From Actinomycetota bacterium (lineage in GTDB: Bacteria; Actinomycetota; Acidimicrobiia; Acidimicrobiales; Ilumatobacteraceae), in the NCBI GenBank assembly GCA_005801025.1, contig SYDZ01000084.1, positions 1 through 7,408 of the forward strand: a stretch of DNA of 7,408 nt. Reading direction: 5' to 3'. The number at the start of each line of letters is the position of its first letter. Position 1 is the first letter of the stretch. Both the position numbers and the translations under genes were made by a program. A model generated the notes under the pieces. It saw only the letters and a list, made by a program, of their open reading frames with translations. It was not told the DNA's origin and did not search any database. Positions 1 through 6,099 of this stretch are shown in pieces.

Positions 1-38
1 AGATGAAACATCGCGTTGCATCCGTGCTCACGAAATGA
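1..38 (+). CDS. Possible 3' tail of an upstream gene, ending in ATGA overlap
   Basis: In the third forward frame the window opens with codons reading MKHRVASVLTK followed by TGA at 36-38. This stop overlaps the ATG at 35-37 of the vWA gene in the ATGA arrangement typical of translationally coupled operon genes. That is the only evidence; eleven codons are too few to identify a product. If real, the upstream gene would be the direct operon partner of the vWA protein. A MoxR-type AAA+ ATPase would be the usual partner, but this is inference. The alternative is that the vWA frame, which is also open to base 2, simply starts further left and that this frame is noise. Confidence 0.3.
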   Translation, partial: MKHRVASVLTK

Positions 39-1201
39 TGCACGCCAAGGTCAGTCCAACAGCGATGACCGTGCCTAGCGATCTCAGTCATCTATCGCCA
101 AGTACTTTGATTGTGGCCGAAGAGTTTCGAGTCAATATGTTGGTCGGAGCAGCAGGCTTTCCCGTCATGAAATATTTGGCTGATGGGAGCGAAAAACGCA
201 CGGGTGAACGTCTCGCCGTCAACAGAGATTGGAACGAAACTGTCCATATGTTGGCTGCGACGTCGGGTACGAAAGCATTCTCTGGTCTGCTCGCGGGCGT
301 CAGGTCGGTGCAACCTCTTTGGATTCCAACATTGAGTGAACTCAATCGCCAATTACAAAAATTGTGGAGGAAACATACTCGGGACGGCACCGCTACGGTT
401 GCTTCGACTGAACCTGAAGATGACGCGACCGAGGGATGGGGCTTCACGATTTTGGCAGCCCAACTGATCCATCGAGCGCTGATTACTGAAACATCAGACG
501 ACCCAGTACCACCCGATCCGTCCCGCTTGGGCGGTGCAGGCGCATCCGAAGTGGGCAAGTTCGCTGTCATGCTTGAACTGCATCTTGACCGACCAAATCG
601 CGTCAACGGCTTTCTTGGTCGGCGCAAGCGAGCTTCGAATATTGGACGTCACCCGCGGCATCTTGAAAGACTCCTGACCGATCCCGACAGGCGCATCTTT
701 GATCGACGAGAGCGATGCTCGGGCGGCGTTGTACTGATTGACCAATCTGGCTCCATGGAACTCACCGAGGATGATCTGTGGAGAATCATCAATGCTGCTC
801 CTGGCTGTGTCATCATCGGCTACAGCCACGCACCCGGCACTGTCGCGACCCCAAATATTTGGGTTTTAGCGGACCGTGGGGCCGTCACTGACAAAGTTCC
901 GCCTGGCAATAGGGGCAATGGCGTGGATGGACCAGCGCTTGAGTTCGCCCTCAGGAAGCGCAAGAACCGCGAATCAATGATTTGGATTTGCGATGGCCAT
1001 GTCACCGATGGAGCCGACCAATGCAGATCGGATTTGACAGAAGAGTGCGGTCGCTTAGTAGCCCTCCACGACATACATCAAGTCGCAGATCTAGAAACAG
1101 CGATACACGCACTGACCCTCGCTGCACGCGGCAAAAGACTTATGGCCGCAGCTGTTGGTCCGATAGCGGCAACCAAGGCTTGGCGGACGACCCATAGCTG
1201 A
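35..1201 (+). CDS. vWA-domain protein with variant MIDAS, possible MoxR partner
   Basis: A 388-residue soluble protein with no signal peptide or membrane segment. The C-terminal part, about 229-365, is a von Willebrand factor A domain: the strand GGVVLIDQSGSM carries the metal-site DxSxS motif at D236, S238 and S240, and a second conserved strand IWICDGHVTDG supplies D320. The usual MIDAS threonine is not evident; the aligned segment reads GNGVDGPAL (294-302), with Gly where Thr is expected. A basic stretch around 190-222 precedes the domain. The N-terminal 190 residues match no family I recognise and include an acidic linker near 125-132. Such vWA proteins commonly serve as adaptors of MoxR-type AAA+ ATPases that remodel a client protein. 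The ATG at 35 overlaps an upstream TGA (coupling) and has no clear ribosome binding site; the frame is open to the window edge, so a start further left is possible. The next gene follows after 56 bases on the same strand. Confidence 0.8.
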   Translation: MMHAKVSPTAMTVPSDLSHLSPSTLIVAEEFRVNMLVGAAGFPVMKYLADGSEKRTGERLAVNRDWNETVHMLAATSGTKAFSGLLAGVRSVQPLWIPTLSELNRQLQKLWRKHTRDGTATVASTEPEDDATEGWGFTILAAQLIHRALITETSDDPVPPDPSRLGGAGASEVGKFAVMLELHLDRPNRVNGFLGRRKRASNIGRHPRHLERLLTDPDRRIFDRRERCSGGVVLIDQSGSMELTEDDLWRIINAAPGCVIIGYSHAPGTVATPNIWVLADRGAVTDKVPPGNRGNGVDGPALEFALRKRKNRESMIWICDGHVTDGADQCRSDLTEECGRLVALHDIHQVADLETAIHALTLAARGKRLMAAAVGPIAATKAWRTTHS

Positions 1202-1249
1202 CTAGAAAACTTCCAGATGCAAGGCACAAAATAATTCCCACCAATCGTT

Positions 1250-1255
1250 AGGAGA
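1250..1255 (+). promoter_or_regulatory. Ribosome binding site for the clamp-like gene
   Basis: AGGAGA lies just before the ATG at 1258. Spacing is short (three bases after AGGAG), but no other in-frame ATG is as well placed: the next, at residue 9, would be too distant. It supports 1258 as the start. Confidence 0.65.
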
Positions 1256-1257
1256 AT

Positions 1258-2463
1258 ATGAGCAAAAAACAAACCCCACAAATGCCTGCTGTTTCATTCA
1301 AAATAACGGCCGCAGAATTTGAGTTACTGGCGGCGTTCATGGCCCCACTTCGGTTTGACGAATCCGAAGGAGAGTCAATCTGGGTGACATCGATGGGTGG
1401 ATCACGACGTGAGTGGATCGTCGCCACTGCGGGCGTCACCGTCGTTGTCAGCAGCCGTGAAGCCGAGGTGCAACGTTGGGGCATGACCTCGGATCAAAGT
1501 TGGGCGTTCCCGATCCCCGAGCACGTTTTGGTCACCATGGGTAAATTTATTCAAACTTCGCAAGAGCTGACAGTCACCCTCAGCGATCAGCGAGTCACTT
1601 TGAGCAGCGATCTGTTTTCGATGAACGTCTCTCAGAACCCACTGGCGACTCGCCCGCCTCTCGTACCAACGACCGAGTCTCTTTGTATAGCAACTGTTGA
1701 CGCAGTGGGATTATGGACAATGCTCTCAGCCGCCCGAGTGTGGCCGACGGGCGCCAAAGCCGAAGGCATGAATACTCCGTTGCGTTGCCATCTCGATTTC
1801 ACGACTCATCAACTCGTCTTTAATGCCGATTGGACAATCGTTGAGGCAGGTGTTCATGAGTACCGCATGCCTGCCGAATTCGGCCCAGTCAGTGCAGGGG
1901 TGCATCTAGCGCCGTTCAATATCCCGCATACGGCGATTCTCAGTGTCTTGCGAAATCCCACAACGCTCGCAGAGATCGGCAATATTGAATTCCATGTTGC
2001 CCCTGAGGGCGTCGCGGATCTCATGATCTGTGGCGAAAACTGGAGTCTGTATTTCCCAACAATCGCCAACGTTGAACAATGGGGTCATGACCTTGATGAG
2101 GTCATCGGCGACATCGCATATGTTTGGAAAGACTGCAGTCTGATCAAAATGTTTTACCCAGATCTTGAACAGGGCGAAATCTCCCTCAGTGCTCTTCCCA
2201 ATGAATCCCGCTATGGGTTATACAAATATCGCGTCTCCTACCAGGTATTGGACGATGTGGTGCCCACGCTTGCCCTCTACAGCGAACTCGACGCCATTAA
2301 TGAGGTTTCGGCTGGATGCCGCGTCGTGATTGAAGGTACGCGAGTCCTCGCCGTTGCCGATCTCACACAAGAGAACTATCTTCATTTGAACTCGCACATC
2401 GAAGCATTTGCTCACAATGTTGCCGGACTCGGCCCAATTTTGTCGGCCATTTCGCTGTCGTAG
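1258..2463 (+). CDS. Divergent sliding-clamp-like protein with C-terminal YbjN/CesT-like domain
   Basis: A 401-residue soluble protein, not a clear member of any family I can name from sequence alone. Residues about 11-130 and 141-269 each follow the strand and helix pattern of a DnaN (beta clamp) domain. The segment from AFPIPEHVL (83-91) through LTVTLSDQRVTLSS (104-117) parallels the end of clamp domain I. CIATVDAVGLWTMLSAAR (143-160), then LRCHLDFTTHQLVFNADWT (175-193) and the closing SLYFPTI (263-269) parallel domain II, whose classical ending is a Phe-Pro motif. The last 115 residues differ from clamp domain III. They read as a YbjN/CesT-type (TY-Chap) chaperone-like fold: YRVSYQVLD (324-332), an ALYSELDAIN helix (339-348), strands CRVVIEG and RVLAVADL, then a long helix from NYLHLNSHIEAFAHNVAG to the C-terminus. 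The fold assignments are inference by pattern. The gene lies between the vWA gene and a small membrane protein, so a vWA/AAA+ client or adaptor role is possible. It is unlikely to be the replicative clamp. Confidence 0.8.
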   Translation: MSKKQTPQMPAVSFKITAAEFELLAAFMAPLRFDESEGESIWVTSMGGSRREWIVATAGVTVVVSSREAEVQRWGMTSDQSWAFPIPEHVLVTMGKFIQTSQELTVTLSDQRVTLSSDLFSMNVSQNPLATRPPLVPTTESLCIATVDAVGLWTMLSAARVWPTGAKAEGMNTPLRCHLDFTTHQLVFNADWTIVEAGVHEYRMPAEFGPVSAGVHLAPFNIPHTAILSVLRNPTTLAEIGNIEFHVAPEGVADLMICGENWSLYFPTIANVEQWGHDLDEVIGDIAYVWKDCSLIKMFYPDLEQGEISLSALPNESRYGLYKYRVSYQVLDDVVPTLALYSELDAINEVSAGCRVVIEGTRVLAVADLTQENYLHLNSHIEAFAHNVAGLGPILSAISLS

Positions 2464-2554
2464 TTCGGATAGGTCGGTTCAAAAGACTGCATTTCACCTG
2501 TTCACAAGGTTTTTTGATGGTATCCACCACCCTGTGCCAGAGGTCTCATAGGTT

Positions 2555-2577
2555 GCCGTTTGCCGCCGCAAGACGGC
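2555..2577 (+). other. Hairpin just upstream of the small membrane gene
   Basis: GCCGTTTGC (2555-2563) pairs with GCAAGACGGC (2568-2577) around a CGCC loop, giving nine base pairs with one bulged G at 2572. It ends seven bases before the AAGGAG ribosome binding site of the next gene and no T tract follows, so it is not an ordinary intrinsic terminator. It may protect or process the mRNA or modulate translation; no ligand or protein binding can be read from it. Confidence 0.35.
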
Positions 2578-2584
2578 ACTACTG

Positions 2585-2590
2585 AAGGAG
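2585..2590 (+). promoter_or_regulatory. Ribosome binding site that fixes the start at 2596
   Basis: AAGGAG sits five bases before the ATG at 2596. This favours 2596 over an in-frame TTG at 2560, which lies inside a hairpin and would add a hydrophilic leader. Confidence 0.8.
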
Positions 2591-2595
2591 AAATT

Positions 2596-2904
2596 ATGTA
2601 TACCGTTGCAATTCTGATTGTTATGGCGGTGCTGCTTGAAGCAGTGATGACCGTACTTCATTCCGTCCTAGGCACCGTTGGTCTTGGCGACACCATCAAG
2701 AAGCTCCCGATCATCGGAGCGAACCTCACACTGGGCATTTCAATCCTCATCGTGTGGTTGCTTGAGGCGTATCCATTGGGAACTTGGGGTGCCTCATGGG
2801 CTGACGACTGGAAGAACATCGTCGTTAACGGAGCCGTCATTTGCGGCATGATTCCGCTCAAAGACGCAGTGTTCGGTGCAATTTCAAAGGGCATGCGGGC
2901 TTAA
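2596..2904 (+). CDS. Small membrane protein of unknown function
   Basis: A 102-residue protein that begins directly with a hydrophobic segment. Probable membrane spans are residues 3-25 (VAILIVMAVLLEAVM and onward) and 38-60 (IIGANLTLGISILIVWLLEAY). A third, weaker and glycine-containing hydrophobic stretch covers 75-96 (IVVNGAVICGMIPLKDAVFG). A short charged linker GDTIKKLP separates the first two, and SWADDWKN precedes the third. The C-terminus is basic (SKGMRA). I do not recognise a family. Size and two to three spans are compatible with a holin-like or pore-like protein, but many small membrane proteins share this. It follows the clamp-like gene after 132 bases on the same strand, which allows but does not prove co-transcription. 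It is the last gene before the convergent junction. Confidence 0.75.
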   Translation: MYTVAILIVMAVLLEAVMTVLHSVLGTVGLGDTIKKLPIIGANLTLGISILIVWLLEAYPLGTWGASWADDWKNIVVNGAVICGMIPLKDAVFGAISKGMRA

Positions 2905-2929
2905 GCCCTCACCCACAGTTTTCATTACT

Positions 2930-2984
2930 GAGACGCAGGGGTCGGCTGACGGGAAACCGGAAACCGGCCCCTGTTTCGCGTCTC
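2930..2984. terminator. Long imperfect inverted repeat, probable bidirectional terminator
   Basis: GAGACGC (2930-2936) pairs with GCGTCTC (2978-2984), and AGGGGTCGG (2937-2945) pairs with CCGGCCCCT (2964-2972) with one T-G wobble; the 3' side has a five-base GTTTC bulge at 2973-2977. The result is a stem of about 16 pairs around an 18-base loop. It fills the 83-base gap between convergent genes, the classic position for a shared terminator. No T tract follows on either strand, so it may act by structure alone or as an mRNA end-stabilising element. Confidence 0.6.
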
Positions 2985-2987
2985 GGG

Positions 2988-4103
2988 TCAGTGCATTGAG
3001 CAGATATGACCAACGCTGGGATCAACTCGACCAGCCAGCAGTTCTTGGAATAAGGCTTCAACCCCAGACGGTCCAGAAGTCGGCACAACCTGCAACCACG
3101 GCGCAGTCCCTTCCGAGAAACGGTTCCACGCTTCACTCACCCGTTGATCAAGTCCTGCGCGACCCCACTCTTTATTTCGTAGGGCGATTTGGGACGGAGC
3201 GAAAAAGGGCTGAGGTTTGGGACCAGCCAGCGACCTCCCTGGGACTCGGGCTCGAGCATCCCAATGTGTTCCGCCGACCGCCAGGCTGTACGCCAAATCA
3301 TCTCCATAATGCTCGTGTACTCCCCATGTCACAGCACTATCTCCGGCGACATCAACATAGGCGCAGATATCAGCCGCAGTCCCAGAAGGTAAATCACTGA
3401 TCATGTCGTACGTCACCACTCGGTGATAACAGTCCAAGGACCGAACAAAATCAGCATTTTTTGACGATGTCAACCCGACAACGCTCACTCCAGGACGACG
3501 TGCCAAAAGATGCGCCGATCCGATAGCGGTCTTGCTTGAAGCGCTGGAAATCACCACCGCTGAAACGCTACTCGGATCGCTTTCCAGCACATCTTGCCCC
3601 AAGACATCATCCACCATAAACGAAGTCATAAATAATGGCCACAACACCATGTGCTGAGCCTCACGGTCGGGGTGATAAATCGGATCTTGATCAGTGGATA
3701 CATAACGGTTGTAGGCCGCAGCCATAGGGGCACGATGCTGCGACATATCAACAAAACCCCGCTCGTCAAGACGGCCTGCCTTGACGATAAATTGAGTACT
3801 CATCGGGAGAAAACCGTAGATTCGCCGCCCAACTGGCAGGTTCAACACACGAGTTTCAATGACCTCAGCAAAACCCCATACAGGAATCCGCCCCCAAGGG
3901 GTCTCGGCATCTGGTGCACATGGAAAGAAATTCCAATATCCCATTGCGTCGCCGAATACGCCGTACGTGATGTTGTTGCTTGTTAGCGCAAAGGCCTCGA
4001 CGCGCAGTCGAACTTCGCCATCTTGAAGTACAACTTCGGGCTCTGAGCGGATACGCGATCTACTGATGTGCCGACGATCAACTTCAATAGTGGTAACAGA
4101 CAT
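2988..4103 (-). CDS. DUF2855 family protein (MDR-like oxidoreductase type)
   Basis: A 371-residue protein that I recognise as DUF2855. Family landmarks in order: ALTSNNITYGVFGDAMGYW (39-57), IPVWGFAEVIE (73-83), GRRIYGFLPMS (92-102), YHPDREAQHMVLWPLFMTSF (143-162), VVISSASSKTAIGSAHLL (183-200), VVGLTSSKNADFV (208-220) and DVAGD (251-255). The layout resembles medium-chain dehydrogenase/quinone oxidoreductase proteins: an N-terminal GroES-like part, then a Rossmann-like part in which SSASSKTA stands where the cofactor loop would be. No catalytic zinc ligands are obvious. The reaction and substrate are not known for the family. The ATG at 4103 gives the standard N-terminus (MSVTTIEVDRR); the frame extends upstream to 4220 but would overlap the preceding gene. 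It is the last gene of the operon, 19 bases after the SCO6745-family gene, suggesting co-expression with the transporter. Confidence 0.85.
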   Translation of the reverse strand: MSVTTIEVDRRHISRSRIRSEPEVVLQDGEVRLRVEAFALTSNNITYGVFGDAMGYWNFFPCAPDAETPWGRIPVWGFAEVIETRVLNLPVGRRIYGFLPMSTQFIVKAGRLDERGFVDMSQHRAPMAAAYNRYVSTDQDPIYHPDREAQHMVLWPLFMTSFMVDDVLGQDVLESDPSSVSAVVISSASSKTAIGSAHLLARRPGVSVVGLTSSKNADFVRSLDCYHRVVTYDMISDLPSGTAADICAYVDVAGDSAVTWGVHEHYGDDLAYSLAVGGTHWDARARVPGRSLAGPKPQPFFAPSQIALRNKEWGRAGLDQRVSEAWNRFSEGTAPWLQVVPTSGPSGVEALFQELLAGRVDPSVGHICSMH

Positions 4104-4122
4104 CGCAGTAGTATCCCACAGA

Positions 4123-4998
4123 TTAAATGGTGTCGGGGCGGCGCTCACGTGCTGCGGGCATCCAGTTCGGGCCGGCGGTGACGTCAATGCGGCCCAGCAA
4201 CCTTTCACCGATGGGTTCAACGAGATCCAAGAACTGCTCCGTGTTCGTTAATCCCAATGTTTCCCATGCCCGCTGACAGATTTCATTGGTGCGTTCTTCG
4301 ATCAATTCACGTACCGCTAATCCCGCCGTGGAAACAACTCCGTGATCAGCCAGACCTCTGTTTTCAAGATCGGCCAAAGCATGCGTGAGCGCATCAGCAT
4401 CGGCGCCGCGACTTTGAGCGATCCACCCGCCGTAGTTGAGATGGGCATCATGCAAGATTCCAGCCTGAACACGCGAAATATCTTCCGAAGTCAAAATGGC
4501 GAAGTGGGTGTCACCGCGCCATTCTCGAATGCAATTCACAGCCAACCACGCCGAGACCAAAGGATCTTCAACTCGTGGGGCTTGACGATGCGCAGCGAAG
4601 CACACGCGCCCCGCTTCAGGGAGGCCATCGGCGACTCGCCACAGATCACCATCGAGGGCAGCGAGACCTTCGCAAATTTCTGGCACATACTGACGTAAGC
4701 CCTCACCTACTGCTTGATTACGAACCGCGAAAATCTCTTGCCAGGATGTGTGCTGATTCGCCAAAGTCACCGCAAACTCAATGAAATCAGCCCGAATCGA
4801 ATAAAAGGCAGCGGATATAGCCTGATGCCCAGCGGGCAACAAGGGCGCTCCGCGACTCGCCACGTAATACCCGACCCCATTGGGTATCCCTAGGCTCGCG
4901 TATAACTCAATCGCTCGAGGATCCCAATAGATCCAGCCGATGAGACGGTGCGATGCGAATGCACTTCGCCGAGTGAGTTCTATCCAATCCGTTGTCAC
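4123..4998 (-). CDS. SCO6745 family protein with probable winged-helix C-terminus
   Basis: A 291-residue soluble protein matching the actinobacterial SCO6745 family, whose function is not established. Landmarks: an N-terminal helix and IYWDPRAIELYASLGIPNGVGYYVASRGAPL split over 23-53 (the RxAPL element), AFYSI (64-68), AWLAVNCIREWRGDTHFAIL over 150-169 with the family signature REWRGDxH (158-165), and DLENRGLADHGVVSTAGL (210-227). The last of these looks like the recognition helix and wing of a helix-turn-helix, followed by a long ELIEERTNEI helix. The His/Asp-rich signature could form a ligand or metal site, but this is inference. The start is a GTG, the only plausible one after an in-frame TAG at 5023-5025; its ribosome binding site is poor. 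It lies 29 bases after the permease stop and 19 before the DUF2855 gene, so it belongs to the transporter operon. It could sense or process the imported compound. Confidence 0.82.
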   Translation of the reverse strand: MTTDWIELTRRSAFASHRLIGWIYWDPRAIELYASLGIPNGVGYYVASRGAPLLPAGHQAISAAFYSIRADFIEFAVTLANQHTSWQEIFAVRNQAVGEGLRQYVPEICEGLAALDGDLWRVADGLPEAGRVCFAAHRQAPRVEDPLVSAWLAVNCIREWRGDTHFAILTSEDISRVQAGILHDAHLNYGGWIAQSRGADADALTHALADLENRGLADHGVVSTAGLAVRELIEERTNEICQRAWETLGLTNTEQFLDLVEPIGERLLGRIDVTAGPNWMPAARERRPDTI

Positions 4999-5027
4999 CC
5001 AATAAGCATGACATAGAGATTGCTAGA

Positions 5028-6056
5028 TCAAGTTGTCTGAACCTTACGCTTGCGCATCTTGGCAATACCCTTTTGACTGGCCAAGGAAACTGCAATGATC
5101 AGCGTCGTACCTTGGAACATCGGGTTCACCCAATACGAGTCGGTTCCAACAACAAGTTGCAGACCCTTGATACCAAAGGCCAAGGCATACAGAGCAATGA
5201 ATGTGCCGGCCACATTCGGGCGACCCTTCAGTTGTGACGCACCAAAGAACACGGCGGCGATCGCTGGGAACAAATAGTTAGGCCCAGTCGCTGCAGTAAA
5301 CAGACCAACTTTGGCGCTAAAGACAATGCCCGCAACTCCTGCCAAGAAAGACGAGGCGATCAGCGAGCCCCAGACCATGCGGTCTGTCTTCACCCCTGCC
5401 AAACGCGCTGCCTCTGGGTTGCCGCCAGTGGCGTATATGAAACGTCCGACTGGCGTGTGTTCCAGTACATACCAAATGATGATTCCAGCGACGGCGAGGT
5501 AGAAAAAGACCACGGGAATACCGAAGTATTGATTGCGTCCGAATTTCTCAAAGGTGTCTGAGAAGACGTCCGTGATCTGGCGATTGAAGGAAATCTTTAA
5601 AACCAGCGCACTAATCACTTGACCCAGGCCCAGAGTGGCAATAAATGAGTTCACCTTGAGCTTGACAACGATGAAGCCAGAAACAACGCCAATCAAAGTA
5701 CACACTGCGAGGGTAATGACCGCTGCCACACCGACCGGCATATTAAATGAGCGTGATTTCTCATCGGACAAGAAACACATTGTCACAACCGACATTGACA
5801 TCACAGCACCGATTGACAAGTCAAACGTTGCGGCACAAAACGGCACCAGGAAAGCCAGAGCCAAAATACCTGTGCTGACATTCTCGCCCAAGACCAACTT
5901 GGCACTCGTCATACTTAAAAAGGTGTCAGGTTTCCATAATCCAAAAATAATCATGAATGCTCCCCAAAGATATAAAGCGCTAAAGCGATCCAACCCAAGG
6001 CGGTTTAATAAAGATCTTTTCGGGGCCGACAACGGTACTGCTTCATTAGTTGACAT
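5028..6056 (-). CDS. Sugar-type ABC transporter permease (RbsC-like)
   Basis: A 342-residue polytopic inner-membrane protein of the BPD_transp_2 family, which forms the channel of importers for ribose, galactose, xylose, inositol and similar ligands. Family landmarks: TFDLSIGAVMSMSV (77-90), the GVVSGFIVVKLKVNSFIATLG region (123-143), the cytoplasmic coupling loop HTPVGRFIYATGGNPEAARL (200-219), and FGASQLKGRPNVAGTFIALY (271-290). About eight to ten hydrophobic segments are visible. The N-terminus is cytoplasmic and the C-terminus ends in a lysine/arginine-rich tail (KMRKRKVQTT). Length is normal. I chose ATG 6056 over the in-frame GTG at 6071 because AAAGGAAG sits just upstream of it and overlaps the GTG leader. 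It follows the ATPase gene after 43 bases. The substrate cannot be read from the permease; the binding protein is not in the window. Confidence 0.93.
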   Translation of the reverse strand: MSTNEAVPLSAPKRSLLNRLGLDRFSALYLWGAFMIIFGLWKPDTFLSMTSAKLVLGENVSTGILALAFLVPFCAATFDLSIGAVMSMSVVTMCFLSDEKSRSFNMPVGVAAVITLAVCTLIGVVSGFIVVKLKVNSFIATLGLGQVISALVLKISFNRQITDVFSDTFEKFGRNQYFGIPVVFFYLAVAGIIIWYVLEHTPVGRFIYATGGNPEAARLAGVKTDRMVWGSLIASSFLAGVAGIVFSAKVGLFTAATGPNYLFPAIAAVFFGASQLKGRPNVAGTFIALYALAFGIKGLQLVVGTDSYWVNPMFQGTTLIIAVSLASQKGIAKMRKRKVQTT

Positions 6057-6060
6057 ATGT

Positions 6061-6067
6061 CTTCCTT
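6061..6067 (-). promoter_or_regulatory. Ribosome binding site that fixes the permease start
   Basis: On the minus strand AAGGAAG ends four bases before the ATG at 6056. It supports that start over the in-frame GTG at 6071. Confidence 0.65.
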
Positions 6068-6099
6068 TCACTTCACATTTTGTTTGGGACGAATATCAA

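Noticed and set aside
88..627. Open minus-strand frame of 179 codons opposite the vWA gene
   Set aside because: No ribosome binding site and a Ser/Arg/Pro-rich product; the plus-strand frame carries the vWA gene.
1258..2463. Calling the 401-residue protein the replicative beta clamp DnaN
   Set aside because: Sequence conservation is far too low, the third clamp domain is apparently replaced, and the neighbours are not dnaA, recF or gyrB.
2496..2515. Possible intrinsic terminator after the clamp-like gene: ACCT/AGGT stem followed by six T
   Set aside because: The stem has only four base pairs with a seven-base loop, too weak to call. If it did act, the membrane-protein gene would need its own promoter, and I found no convincing one in 2464-2595.
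2464..2595. Sigma70-type promoter in the gap before the small membrane gene
   Set aside because: TTCACA and TTGATG resemble -35 boxes, but no acceptable -10 hexamer lies 16-18 bases downstream of either.
2876..3400. Open plus-strand frame of 174 codons across the convergent junction
   Set aside because: It lies antisense to the conserved C-terminal half of the DUF2855 gene, has no ribosome binding site, and is low-complexity and Pro/Arg/Gln-rich, as shadow frames usually are.
4104..4220. Upstream extension of the DUF2855 gene to 4220
   Set aside because: The extension overlaps the end of the SCO6745-family gene, and the family N-terminus begins at the ATG at 4103.
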